A stretch of DNA of 64,000 bases from Thinopyrum elongatum (lineage: Eukaryota > Streptophyta > Magnoliopsida > Poales > Poaceae): the NCBI GenBank assembly GCA_011799875.1, contig CM022302.1, forward strand, positions 300,835,048-300,899,047. The letters are read 5' to 3'. Below are positions 35,312 to 46,305 of this stretch, in pieces; the first letter of the stretch is position 1; every line of letters begins with the position of its first letter. Both the position numbers and the translations under genes were made by a program. Below the pieces are notes generated by a model. The model saw only the letters and a list, made by a program, of their open reading frames with translations, made no database searches and had not been told where the DNA came from.

Positions 35312-35924
35312 CCTTCTTGATTTCTACCTCCGCGGCCTTAAGCATTGCGAAGAGCTCAGGAATCGTTTTATTCATCCCTTGCATATTATAGTTCATCACG
35401 AAGCCTTTGTAGCTTGGTGGCAGTGATTGAAGAACTCTGTCAATAACACTATCAACTAGAAGATCAACTCCCAGCTGAGTCAAGTGGTTATGATACCCAA
35501 ACATTTTGAGTATGTGTTCACTGACAGAACTGTTCTCCTCCGTCTTGTAGTTATAGAACTTGTTGGAGACTTCATATCTCTCAACCCGGGCATTTGCTTG
35601 AAATATTAACTTCAACTCTTGAAACATCTCATATGCTCCATGACATTCAAAACGTCTTTGAAGTCCCGGTTCTAAGCCGTAAAGCATGGTACACTGAACT
35701 ATCTAGCAGTCATCAGATCGAGCTTGCCAGACGTTCATAACATTTGTTTCAGCTCCTGCAGCAGGCTTGTCACCTAGCGGTGCATCAAGGACATAATTCT
35801 TCTGTGCAGCAATGAAGATAATCCTCAAGTTACGGACCCAGTCCGTGTAGTTGCTACCATCATCTTTCAACTTAGCTTTCTCTAGGAACGCATTAAAATT
35901 CAGGGGAACGGTAGCTCGGGCCAT
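35312..35924 (-). pseudogene. Copia gag, N-terminal part
   Basis: The copia polyprotein starts at MARATVPLNFNAFLEKAKLK (35924) and shows the gag core (NYTDWVRNLRIIFIAAQKNY, QELKLIFQANARVERYEVSN, LPPSYKGFVMNYNMQGMNK). A single in-frame TAG near 35703 splits it. It ends at KKEH, where LINE and gypsy insertions separate it from QVLMVNKTTSFKKK at about 16654. Gag forms the virus-like particle in the cytoplasm in living relatives. This copy is dead. Confidence 0.9.
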
Positions 35925-37154
35925 TGATCTACAACATAGATATGCAAAACTATAAGACTAAGTTCATGATAAATTAAGTTCAATTAATCAAATTACTAAT
36001 GAACTCCCACTTAAATAAACACCCCTCAAGTTATCTAAGTGATACGTGATCCAAATCAACTAACCCATGTCCGATCATCACGTGAGATGGGGTAGTCATC
36101 AATGGTGAACATCTCTGTGTTGATCATATCTACTATATGACTCACGTTCGACCTTTCGGTCTCCAGTGTTCCGAGACCATGTCTGTACATGCTAGGCTCG
36201 TCAAGTTTAACCCAAGTATTTTGCATGTGCAAAACTGTCTTACACCCGTTGTATGTGAACATAGAGTCTATCACACCCGATCATCATGAGGTGCTTCGAA
36301 ACGATGAACTTTGGCAACGGTGCATACTTGGGGAGAACACTTTTATCTTGAAATCTAGTGAAGGGATCATCTTATAATGCTACCGCCGTTCTAAGCAAAA
36401 TAAGATGCATAAAGGATAAACATCACATGCAATCAAAATATGTGACATGATATGGCCATCATCATCTTGTGCTTTGATCTCCGTCTCCAAAGCACCGTCA
36501 TGATCTCCATCGTCACCGGCTCGACACCTTGATCTCCATTGTTGCGTCGGGGTCGTCTCGCCAACTATTGCTTCTACAACTATCGCTAACGCATAGTGAT
36601 AAAGTAAAGCAATTACATGGTGCTTGCACTTCATACAATAAAGAGACAACCCTAAGGCTCCTGCCGATTGTCGATATTACAAAACATGATCATCTCATAC
36701 GTCAACATATATGACATCATATCTTGACCATATCACATCACAACATGCCCTGCAAAAACAAGTTAGACGTCCTCTACTTTGTTGTTGCAAGTTTTACGTG
36801 GCTGCTACGGGCTTCTAGCAAGAACCGTTCTTACCTACGCAAAAACCACAACGGTGTTTCATCAAGTTTGCTGTTTTAACCTTCTCCAAGGACCGGCCAT
36901 AGTCAAATTCGATTCAACTAAAGTAGGAGAAACAGACACCCACCAGCCATCTTTATGCAAAACTAGTTGCATGTCTGTTGGTGGAACCGGTCTCATGTGC
37001 GTGGACATGTAAGGTTGGTCCGGGCCGCTTCATCCCACAATACCGCCGAATCAAAATAAGATGTTGGTGGTAAGCAGTATGACTATCACCGCCCACAACT
37101 CTTTGTGTTCTACTCGTGCATATCATCTACGCATAGACCTGGCTCGGATGGCAC
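35925..37154 (-). other. Copia 5' leader with primer-binding site
   Basis: About 1.2 kb of non-coding leader between the 5' LTR and gag, as in BARE1-like elements. A PBS-like sequence (minus strand TGCCATCCGAGCCAG at 37139-37153) resembles a decayed initiator-Met tRNA site. Confidence 0.7.
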
Positions 37155-38933
37155 TGTTGGGAAACGTTGCATGGAAAACAAAAAAAATTCTACGCACACG
37201 CAAGATCTATCCATGGAGATGCATAGCAACGAGAGGGAGAGTGTGCCTACGTACCCTCGTAGACCGTAAGCGGAAGCGTTTAATAACGCGGTTGATGTAG
37301 TCAAACTTCTTCGCGCTCCAACCGACCAAGTACCGAACGTACGACACCTCCGCGTTCAGCACACGTTCAACTCGGTGACGTCCTCCGCCTTCTTGATCCA
37401 GCAAGACAACGAGGTAGTGGATGAGTTCCGGCAGCACGACGACGTGGTGACGGTGATGGTGAAGCTATCTCCGTAGAGCTTCGCCTAAGCACTACGAAAA
37501 TATGACCGGGGGTGTAAACGGTGGAGAGGGGCGCCGCACACGGCTAAGCAGTTGTTCTGGGTGTGCTAGGCGCCCCCCTCCCACATATATATAGGTGGGA
37601 GGGAGAGGGGAGAGGCCAAGGGGTGCCCCAAGTAGGTCCGAATCCTACTTGGGCTCCTGCCCTGGGCCGCCCCCCCCCCTTTCCTTCTTTTGGCGCCAAG
37701 GGGAAGGAAGGAGGAGGTGGCGCCCCCCCTTTCCTTTCTCCCACAAGGAGGGAAAGGCAGGAGGAGGTGGCGCCCCCTCCTTTCCTTCTTCTAGGGCCGG
37801 CGGCCAGGGAGAGAGCGCGCCAGCCCCTCTGTGGGCTGGTGTGTACCTCTCCTTGGCCCATTAGGCCCATAGACCTCCCGAGGCCTCCCGGAACCCCTTC
37901 CGGTGATCCGATGACTACCCGGTGCACTCCGAAACTATTCCGGTGTCTGAATACCATCATCCTATATATCAATCTTTACCTCTCAACCATTTTCAGACTC
38001 CTCGTCATGTCCGCGATCTCATCCAGGACTCCGAACAACATTCGATCACCAAATCATATAACTCATATAACACTATATCGTCAACGAACGTTAAGCGTGC
38101 GGACCCTACAGGTTCGAGAATTATGTAGACATGACCGAGACACCTCTCCGGTCAATAACCAATAGCGGAGCCTGGATGCCCATATTGGTTCCTACATATT
38201 CTACGAAGATCTTTATCGGTCGAACCTTATGACAACATACGTAATTCCCTTTGTCCATCGGTATGTTACTTGCCCGAGATTCGATCGTCGGTATCTTCAT
38301 ACCTAGTTCAATCTCGTTACCGGCAAGTCTCTTTACTCGTTCCTTAATACATCATCTTGCAACTAACTCATTAGTTACTTTGCTTGCAAGGCTTCTTATG
38401 ATGTGTATTACCGAGAGGGTCTAGAGATACCTCTCCGATACTCGGAGTGACAAATCCTAATCTTGATCTATGCCAACTCAACAAACACCTTCGGAGATAC
38501 CTGTAGAGCATATTTATGATCACCCAGTTATGTTGTGATGTTTGATAGCACACAAGGTATTCCTCCGGTATCCGGGAGTTGCATAATCTCATAGTCAAAG
38601 GAATATGTATTTGACATGAAGAAAGCAATAGTAATAAACTGAACAATCAATATGCTAAGCTAACGGATGGGTCTTGTCCATCACATCATTCTCCTAATGA
38701 TGTGATCCCGTTATCAAGTGACAACACATGTCTATGGTTAGGAAACCTTAACCATCTTTGATCAGTGAGCTAGTCTAGTAGAGGCTTACTAGGGACACGG
38801 TATTTGTTTATGTATTCACACATGTATTTAAGTTTCCGATCAATACAATTCTAGCATGAATAATAAACCTTTATCATGAATAAGGAAATATAAAATAACA
38901 ATTTTATTATTGCCTCTAGGGCATATTTCTTCA
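37155..38933 (-). repeat. 5' LTR of the copia element
   Basis: 1779 bp, collinear with 8039-9815. The outer end is next to target copy AAAGA at 38934-38938. Confidence 0.93.
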
Positions 38934-38938
38934 AAAGA

Positions 38939-39420
38939 TACAGGAAAATTTAAAGCCAATCCTACAATCCAAAAAGCACATAAGAAAATATTCCTACATG
39001 ATCCATTCCTATGAAATTCCTACAAAATTTCTTTGTTCCAAACGGGACTTGGCCCTTTGGTCTGAATGGATTCATTTACCTATTTTGGATTGGTTCCTTT
39101 TGATTCATAGGAATGGATTCATATTTTTATAGGTTTGGTTCCTATTCTTCGTAGTTCAAAGGGAAAGAATAGCTTATACCCAATGAAAAAAATCCCTATC
39201 CTATGAACCAAATGGCCTCTCTATATGAGTGAGATACATGCCATTTTATTTTCTATGATTTTTCTATTTCTATGATATTTCTGTCCTATGTATGAACTAA
39301 ATGAGGACATAACATTTCAAAGGAAAAGAAAAAAAATAGCTCAAACCTAATGAAAGGATAACATGGACATCTCTTTTTCTTTAATATTCCTACCATATGA
39401 ACCAAAGGATGCCTTAATAG
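38939..39420. repeat. MITE-like AT-rich debris (Tourist-type ends)
   Basis: GGCCCTTTGGT at 39051 and ACCAAATGGCC at 39207-39217 could bound a 167-bp Tourist-like MITE. A further ACCAAAGGATGCC lies near 39404. The body repeats TCCTATGAAATTCC-type words. Target duplications are not clear. Confidence 0.45.
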
Positions 39421-40361
39421 GACTTTTTAGCGAAAAAGCTAAGGCCTTGTATCAAGCATCACAGGTCCTTAGAAACATACCCTTGAAAAAAGATATTATA
39501 TTCAAAATCTTGGGGGTTGAGAGGTTTCCTTCCCTCTGCATTCATTGGCCGTCGTAAGCATGGCTCAATGCCGTCTTTGGGCCTCCGCCTCAGTGGAGCA
39601 AAAAATTTGAAACCTGGGATCTTGTTGAAGTAACATCCGGGAAGTCGTCAATGCAGACTGGGAGACGCTGATAGCCGCGATCTTGCAAGAACATCGCGGC
39701 TCGAACAAGAAAAAAATACCGATAAGGGTCTGTAGAAACTTCGAACACCACGAAAGTTGGCCGAACTCCAGACGTATCCATCGGAAACCTAAATTGACCG
39801 AATCCCGGAAGACATGTCGGAGACACGATTGCACATGCCCTGCGCCAACACAAAGCACACCAAATGGAAACGGGGATAGGGCGGGAATAACATTATTCAT
39901 ACCATGGGTCAACGCCACCGCCTCGCCGTCCCAAAACAAACACGAACACCCACTAAGGAAAACCTGAAAAGTAACACTCGTGACGATGTATAATAGATTC
40001 AAGCCTAGTGTCGAGCTCGCCGCCATCGCAACATGCACCGACATCTTCTCTCCTGTGATCTAGCCTGGCCAGGGCACTCGGTGAAGAGCGCTACACTGGG
40101 CGTGCACCGTTTGACGAAGACCGCCGCTCAAGCACCCATCTCTTTCGTCGCCGCACAACAATCCTCCAGCGCCTCTGCAACAGGCTGCCCCCAATTAGGA
40201 CCTCCCCCGGCGCCGCCGCATGGGTTTATCGGCGATGCGCCCCTGGCAGCGGCGAGAGGGGTAGGCGACGGGTGGCGGCTAGGGTTTTGTCGTCGCCCAC
40301 CTTTCTCGGATTTTTTTTATCAATATATAATATATTGGAGAATGAAACATTTAGCGACTAC
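39421..40361. other. Unresolved region, possibly degraded retroelement
   Basis: A weak 159-codon minus frame (39565-40044) and GC-rich sequence up to 40310 show no recognised domain. The composition looks like a reversed 5' part of a retroelement or captured gene, but I cannot support a call. Confidence 0.3.
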
Positions 40362-40652
40362 TATGGTCGGATGGTTAGAGGGGCAGTGATATCCTCAGTC
40401 CACCAGGGTTCAAGTCCTGGTGCTCGCATTATTCCTGAATTTATTTCAGGATTTTCGGCGATGCGCTTTCAATGGGAGGAGACGTTCCCGTCGACGACGA
40501 GGCGCCTACGGCGACTTCGTAAATCTCAAGATGATATGCCGGCTCAGTCTCTCGGAGGTGCTCATAGGGATAGGGTGTGCGTGTGTGCGTTCATAGGGGT
40601 GAGTGTATGCGCGTATGTATGAGCGCTTGCGTCTATACTGTGTTAAAAAAAA
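40362..40652 (+). mobile_element. Au SINE (tRNA-derived short interspersed element)
   Basis: The 5' part is tRNA-like: an A-box-like GGATGGTTAGAGGGG near 40369 and a B-box GGTTCAAGTCC at 40407-40417. The 3' part carries the family's TG-rich tail (GTGTGCGTGTGTGCGTTCAT, then GAGCGCTTGCGTCT) and ends in TGTTAAAAAAAA. Not a functional tRNA gene: no cloverleaf 3' arm follows the B-box. Confidence 0.82.
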
Positions 40653-40719
40653 GAAACTGAACTAATGTTTCTCTTAAATCATCGAAATCTGAATTAATGT
40701 TTTCGCTAGGTTTTTTATA

Positions 40720-43055
40720 TCTTTCCCTAATAATAAAACACGGATTGACTCCGACGGGTTCATCGTCATCCTTTTTTTTTACTTCTTCCGTACCTGGTCT
40801 CTTTGGCCGGTTCCTACGAGGTGGTACTATTTCCCTGCCTCCTCCAAGATTTGAGAAAAAGTCCATCGTTAGCTTTTTGGTTTCGCCTGTCAAACGTAAA
40901 TTTTGTCGGCGCACTGGCCCAGCGCGTAAACACGCGTGGGTTCTCGGCCCAACTACACGCGTGCTCCCATGGGTCATACAAGCGGACATCCGAGGAAAAG
41001 CTAAAAAAGGCAAGGCGATGAAAGAATTCGAACTCGTGACTAGCTCAACCTAAAGATGGAACTCCCACCATGCTAGCCAGATGAGTCTGCTAGCTGATCT
41101 GCATTAAACAAAGTTATTCCCTACCTCTAGTACAGCCAGACGTGGAGGTTGTGGGCTAGCGCTGAACACGCACGTAGCCATAATAAGAATTCTAATTCAA
41201 CTTTGCTTCATATATATACATGAGTCTGAATCCTACTTAGCTACGTACAAGTCTGTAGAAAATGTTCGTTTCTTCGTACGTACTTCTTACAAGCTACGTC
41301 GTTTCTCAGCTGGGCCTCTGCTGGCTACCTAGGCGTATTGCTAGGTCTTCTCCATTGGGCCGTCAGCAACAAGAATAGGCTCTGCTAGAACTCACAAAAA
41401 AGAAGCGCCGAAAAAGGGATCAAGCTTATAAACCTCCCGTCCAGTCTAAGCTGCAGCACATTAGTCCCACCTTGCTCCCTTAAACTTATTCACATCAATT
41501 TATATATGTTTGTAGTGTGTTGTCTGGCGTGAGCTAAGACCCGAGATCCATGAGACATACATGTTGGATTTAATGGGACAGAGGGAGAGAAACTATCAGA
41601 TTATATGTTGGCTAAATTAAACAGAGTTTGTGAGGCGTTTGTGGCGGAATTAAAGGAAGAGAAGAGAGAGACCATCAGATTATATGTTGGCTAATTATAT
41701 GATGGGATTCATGAGACATGGGAGAGAGCAGGATTTGTGTGCCATGATGGAACGAGTAGGGGCTCCCCAATTTCGTGAGTGCATGACAAAAGGGTGGAGT
41801 ACATCGCCTGTTATGTACCAGACGCCTTGAAGGGAGAGAATGGGATTCGTGAGCCCATGACGAAGATTAAATCCGCGCTTCATGCTGCACCATACACCTT
41901 GAATTATTATTTTTCGTGTTCGAAGAGTATCACCTGTTCAACTGCAGCTTTTGAAACGTTATTGTTAGCCTCAGTATTCTTATATACTACTCCCCCTGTC
42001 TCAAATTAGTTGTCTTACATCTGTCTACTCACCCGCAAAAAAAAAAACTATATGCAGATATTATATATGCAACATAGATCTTTTTTACAACACAAACTTT
42101 ATTGTGTTATGCTGAGTGTTAATAGTTTGATTTTGATTAACATATCATTACTTCAAAATTGATGCCTAGGATTTTCACTATTAGACTACAAAAGATATGT
42201 CAGCTATGGGCTCCATGTCATTAGGATTCAATCAACATACATACATAAATTTAAACGGGTTCTTTGCTATTGTTCTACAAATTAGGGGGACAATACTGTA
42301 TTATTCTACAAAATAGTAGTTCTGCTGCAGCACTGCCGGCAAACATGGTCGCTCTCTCAGTCGATGGTGTGTTCGTGGAAGCTGACGGCCCAACAACGGC
42401 CGGAATGGTGCTTCGGAAGCAGGATGACTCGGTGATATTTGCTGCATATCGATAGTTATTCCATTGCAACGAAGCTCTCGAAGCGGAGATACATGCGCCA
42501 ATAATTTGCATGGGGCTAGCTATAAAATATTCGGACATGCCTATCATCGTGCAATCGGATTCAGCAATGGCGTTGTCCATTCTTTTTGTTAATAGATTGG
42601 ATTGTTCCGCCTACGGAGTTTATTCCTCATAAAATTCATAGAGATCAGAATAGAGGTTGCAGATTGCTTAGCACGACTGTGTCGTTGGATCAAGGACCTT
42701 CACCTATAGAGAAAATCTTACCTCTGAGTTATAACCGTGTTACTATGGAATAAAACTCCCATTAAACCCGTGGAAAAAGCCAGGTAGTTTTGCTGCCTCG
42801 TAATGTTTATATCCACATCAATGGTCATGTATATTCTACAAGATGTGATTTATCAGCCATATCATTCTTAGCTTTTGCTGCATCATATTTCCAAACAGTG
42901 AATAAAATTACATACCTTCTAGATTAATTCCTCAAAAACTTTTGCTCCACTCTATTTATACAGTGGAAAATTAATCATCGATAATGGTTTTCGCAGGTAA
43001 AGGTACTTGCATTTTTCTATTTTTACCCGTTGCAACGCACGGGCCTTTTTACTAG
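40720..43055 (+). mobile_element. Helitron-like element carrying an RNase H-like fragment
   Basis: The left end is A|TCTTTCCCTAATAATAAA at 40720. The right end has a short hairpin (CCCGT and ACGGG around GTTGCAACGC-type sequence, 43026-43043) followed by CCTTTTTACTAG ending at 43055. A 5' TC, a 3' hairpin and a final CTAG fit Helitrons. The base after CTAG is G, not the expected T, which weakens the case. No Rep/helicase gene is present, so it would be non-autonomous. Confidence 0.4.
42337..42590 (+). pseudogene. RNase H-like (RVT_3) domain fragment
   Basis: The frame reads ALSVDGVFVEADGPTTAGMV and FAAYR, then a TAG (near 42453), then CNEALEAEIHAPIICMGLAI and IIVQSDSAMALS. This is the RVT_3 RNase H fold found in plant LINEs and in free-standing retro-derived genes, with D, E and D positions visible. 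The internal stop and lack of surrounding RT make it a pseudogene fragment. Confidence 0.75.
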
Positions 43056-43329
43056 GTAGAACAATCGAACTTAGGGCAAGTGACGTGGTACTGATGTACA
43101 AATGGGCCCTAAACACGTGCAATTCCACACACGGGCTCTTTGAGCCCGAGCACTCAGCCCAGCATCAACATCCTTCACGGCCTGGCCCAGAAAGTTAGGG
43201 TTTCCATCCACCTCCACGCTGCTGCACACATATAAGCATGCGACGAAACCCCATCGTCCATTCTTCCTTGCCGCCGCCTCCTCCCTTCTTCAGCCGAAGC
43301 GCCCGCACGCCTCGACCCAAGGGATCCCA
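43056..43329 (+). promoter_or_regulatory. RPL6 promoter and 5' UTR
   Basis: TGGGCC at 43103-43108 and GGCCCA at 43184-43189 are site II elements. A G-box CACGTG lies near 43115, a telo-box in reverse (TTAGGGTTT) at 43195-43203, and a TATA-like TATAAG at 43231. The whole set lies within 275 bases after the end of the Helitron-like element. This combination is typical of plant ribosomal-protein genes. Confidence 0.7.
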
Positions 43330-44794
43330 ATGGCGCCGACCTCCAAGATGGCGCTGGGCATCAAGCGCGCGTCGCGGTCGCACACCTACCACCGCCGCGG
43401 GCTGTGGGCCATCAAGGCCAAGCACGGCGGAGCCTTCCCCAAGGCCGAGAAGCCAGCCGCCGTCGCCGAGCCCAAGTTCTACCCCGCCGACGACGTCAAG
43501 CCCCGCACCGCCAGCACCCGCAACCCTAAGCCCACCAAGCTCAGGTCCGTGCCACTGCCCCCTTCTCCCTCTCCCTGTCCTCTGCGGGAGTTTAGGTTGA
43601 GATCGATTTGGTTGTTGCAGGTCGACCATCACGCCCGGCACGGTGCTGATCCTGCTCGCTGGGAGGTACATGGGGAAGCGCGTGGTGTTCCTCAAGCAGC
43701 TCAAGTCTGGCCTGCTCCTCATCTCTGGTAAATCTAGCTGGCTCCTGCGCTATGATACTGAGATGCACCCACTCATAACCCAGTAGCGTAGGTAACGCAT
43801 TTTGGTTTGTGAATTTAGTTATAGGTTGCTTACTCGAAGTAGCTATTCATGGATTGATGCATGGTGGAGGCATTAAGCTGTGTAGGTTCTCGCTTGTTTG
43901 GTTGTCTAGACCCAGCCTGTTCGTTGCGTAAATCAGACTTGGACTATAACCACCATTTGGGGTTTTTGCTGTTTAGTAAGATTTTTTTTTCTAAACACTG
44001 GCGGTGCATTTGGTGTCTTAAATGCGTAGAATTTTGACTTGGGAACTACACTAAAATGCCATCGAGTGCTTTTTTTTTAGTGACATGTTTGTATCTGTTA
44101 GCATCTATTGGTCTCATTGTTAGTGGTTCCCATTGGATGTTTTGAACAACAAAGTTTTAAAATGAATTCGAGGCAGGCATCTGGTTCTCTATTCAACATT
44201 GAATTGATAGTCTACGAGAATTCCCTTCTTGCATGTTTGGCTACACCAGTTAATCTGTGAAACCTGGTAATTTAGCATTCCTAATGCTTCTAATCGCAAC
44301 CAAATATGCTGTTGTGCTAATTGCTTATAAGTTAGTATGCATATTTTAACGCTTATGTTTCTCTTCAGGACCTTTCAAGATCAACGGCGTGCCAGTTCGC
44401 CGGGTGAACCAGGCTTATGTGATTGCCACATCCACAAAGGTTGACATCTCTGGTGTTAAGGTGGAGAAGTTTGATGACAAGTACTTCGCCAGGGACAAGA
44501 AGACCAGGGCAAAGAAGACTGAAGGGGAGCTGTTCGAGACTGAGAAGGAGGTACATCCCTGAACCACTGGACGATCAGCTCATGTTTGTCATTCTTTGCT
44601 CCGCAACTTAGTTCTGTCTCTTGTCTGTTAACCTGCAGACCACCAAGAATCTGCCATCCTTCAAGAAGGATGATCAGAAGGCCATCGATGCTGAGCTGAT
44701 CAAGGCTATCGAGTCTGTCCCTGACCTTAAGAACTACCTTGGTGCCCGGTTCTCTCTCAGGGACGGTGACAAGCCCCATGAGATGACCTTCTAA
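43330..44794 (+). CDS. RPL6: 60S ribosomal protein L6 (eL6), 4 exons
   Basis: Exons are 43330-43544, 43621-43727, 44369-44550 and 44639-44794. All introns are GT-AG and in phase, giving 219 residues, the normal plant length. The protein is a structural component of the large cytosolic ribosomal subunit. Visible features: a basic N-terminus ([20 protein letters not shown]), the eL6 core ([56 protein letters not shown]) and a Lys-rich C-terminal part ending [18 protein letters not shown]. The ATG at 43330 sits in a GGGATCCCAATGGCG context and is the first in frame after the promoter. No damage is seen. Together with BRX1 it is one of two intact host genes in the window. Confidence 0.96.
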
Positions 44795-45099
44795 GTTGCT
44801 ACAAGTTCCTGAGTTTTGGATGTGTTTTGCCTAGCTTGTTGCTGAAATTTGTACCCTGTTAGTTGACTTCCTATGTCAGTTGAAGTGACCGTAAAATATT
44901 ATGAGAAGATTAAGAGAATCGTTATCTGCTTTGGTGGTTCTTTTTTACTTCTGTCATTCGTTATTTGTGCTGTGATTTGTTTTCATTTTCATTCCTTCTG
45001 CTGATGTTTCTGCAGGTGATCATGTTGTGATTTAGGTCAATATAGTGTCTTAGCGTGCTGGTTGTTCTCGTATTTCAGTAATGTGTCATTAGTGCTATA
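44795..45099 (+). other. RPL6 3' UTR and downstream flank
   Basis: T-rich non-coding DNA following the RPL6 stop. No second gene is seen. Confidence 0.5.
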
Positions 45100-45101
45100 T
45101 A

Positions 45102-45224
45102 CTCCCTTCGTCTCAAAATTCTTGTCTTAGATTTGTTTAAATATGGATGTATCAAGTCATGTTTTAGTATTAGATACATCCGTATCTAGACGAATATAAG
45201 ACAAGAATTTTGGGACAGAGGGAG
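45102..45224. mobile_element. Stowaway MITE (Tc1/Mariner type), 123 bp
   Basis: Inverted ends CTCCCTTCGTCTCAAAATTC and GAATTTTGGGACAGAGGGAG extend inward as AAGACAAGAATT-type arms. The duplicated TA dinucleotide is at 45100-45101 and 45225-45226. The whole element can fold into a hairpin, as expected. Confidence 0.93.
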
Positions 45225-45225
45225 T

Positions 45226-45269
45226 ACATCGCAATTATGAGATTAGCACATCGCAATTATGAGATTAGC
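45226..45269 (+). repeat. Exact 22-bp tandem duplication beside the MITE
   Basis: Two identical units opening ACATCGCAATTATGAGATTA at 45226-45247 and 45248-45269. Confidence 0.95.
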
Positions 45270-46067
45270 CACCTTTGTAATCTTATTCAAAAAACAAACT
45301 CCCCCGGCATACATAGATCTGTGCGTTTTGAATATTGGTGAATTGGAGTAATATTTAAATAAGCTGGTTTCTGTTCTGACGCAGAAAAACTGCAAGCGGG
45401 TACAGGCCTTGCCTTGAGTCGACCGGCTGTCCTTTGCTACAACGAAATTTATAGATTAATTGAAAACATCAATCGCCTCTCTGCAACAACTTTGTTGCGA
45501 AATCACCAAAGGCGTTATTTTTGCCGGAATTTTTATTTCCGTCTTCCTTTTTTATTTGGAACATAGATGATTTGTGGGAGGATTTTTGCAACACAGGTGG
45601 TGCTACGGTATTTTTTTCCGTCTTAATTTTTTTGCAACATAGATAATATTGCGGGAGGACTTTTGCAACATCAGTAATGTTGCATAGTTTTTTCACCGAA
45701 AAAGATGATGTCGTGTGCGGTATGAATCGAAAAATTTATGCAACAAAAGATGATGTTGCGGAAGGACTTCTGCAACAAGGCTCGTGTTGCGAAAAGCATA
45801 CAAAGCAACGACAAAGGACGAGGGGGGAGGCTGGAGCGGCGCAGCTGGGCCGATGGTGGCCAGAGCGCTGCTCGGGCGCTCGAGTGGTGGCCATGGCTGC
45901 AAACGAGCATAGAGGGGCGGGGAAGGAGATGCAATGTTCGTGATGTTTCTAGAGAAGGGGCACGTGGCGTTCAGGACAACGAGGACACGTGTCTGCCGAT
46001 GGAGAAGATCGATCCAATAGTAGAATCCGCCGGCTGATGGGAATAGTTTCCCTTTTTGAAAGCCCTA
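45270..46067. repeat. Unassigned repeat rich in TTGCAAC/GTTGC words
   Basis: Between about 45480 and 45800 the words TTGCAACA, TGTTGCG and GCAACAAA occur about ten times on both strands with (G)GAGGA(C/T)TTTTGCAACA spacing. No protein domain is recognisable. It may be part of a non-autonomous DNA transposon. Confidence 0.4.
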
Positions 46068-46070
46068 TTA

Positions 46071-46302
46071 GGGCATGTACAATGATGGCATATGAATAAA
46101 GATGCTTATATTGTTTTTTTCTCCCCAACGCAAACTACTACTAGTGGCTTTATAAAAAGAAAGTAGACTCTCACTACACATGCATCCACTTTTTCTCTTC
46201 AAGCACTCGCCTCCCGCTTCTCCATCCGAACCTACTTTTTCTAACATCCGATCCTACATGGCCTGCGGGCCATCACGCTGGGGCTATGCATTGGCCATGC
46301 CC
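46071..46302. mobile_element. Tourist-like MITE (PIF/Harbinger), 232 bp
   Basis: The ends GGGCATGTACAATG and CATTGGCCATGCCC are inverted repeats with two mismatches. Target trinucleotide TTA is duplicated at 46068-46070 and 46303-46305, the Harbinger pattern. Confidence 0.8.
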
Positions 46303-46305
46303 TTA

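Larger units (their letters stand above)
8039..38933 (-). mobile_element. Copia LTR retrotransposon, BARE1/WIS/Angela type, split by nested insertions
   Basis: Two near-identical LTRs (8039-9815, 1777 bp; 37155-38933, 1779 bp) bound the element, and the identical pentamer AAAGA flanks it at 8034-8038 and 38934-38938. On the minus strand each LTR opens with TGAAG(G)AAATATGCCCTAG and closes with CCCAACA. Gag, protease, integrase, reverse transcriptase and RNase H follow in copia order, with integrase before RT. After removal of the inner Sabrina-like gypsy, LINE and Tat gypsy the element is about 8.8 kb, the expected size for this group. Its genes carry several nonsense and frameshift changes, so it is dead. 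Calling it BARE1/WIS/Angela is from memory of the family; the choice among the three is open. Confidence 0.93.

Noticed and set aside
39565..40044. 159-codon minus-strand frame
   Set aside because: No recognised domain, no exon support and a transposon-rich context; not called as a gene.
40362..40440. Possible tRNA gene (B-box GGTTCAAGTCC)
   Set aside because: Embedded in an Au SINE and lacking a complete cloverleaf; it is a tRNA-derived promoter relic.
41990..42290. Possible second Stowaway MITE starting CTCCCCCTGTCTCAAATTAG
   Set aside because: Only a left-like end is visible; no matching right end or clear TA duplication could be found.
43195..43722. 175-codon minus-strand frame and a 120-codon plus frame over RPL6 exon 1
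   Set aside because: Shadows of the GC-rich first exon and promoter of RPL6 in other frames.
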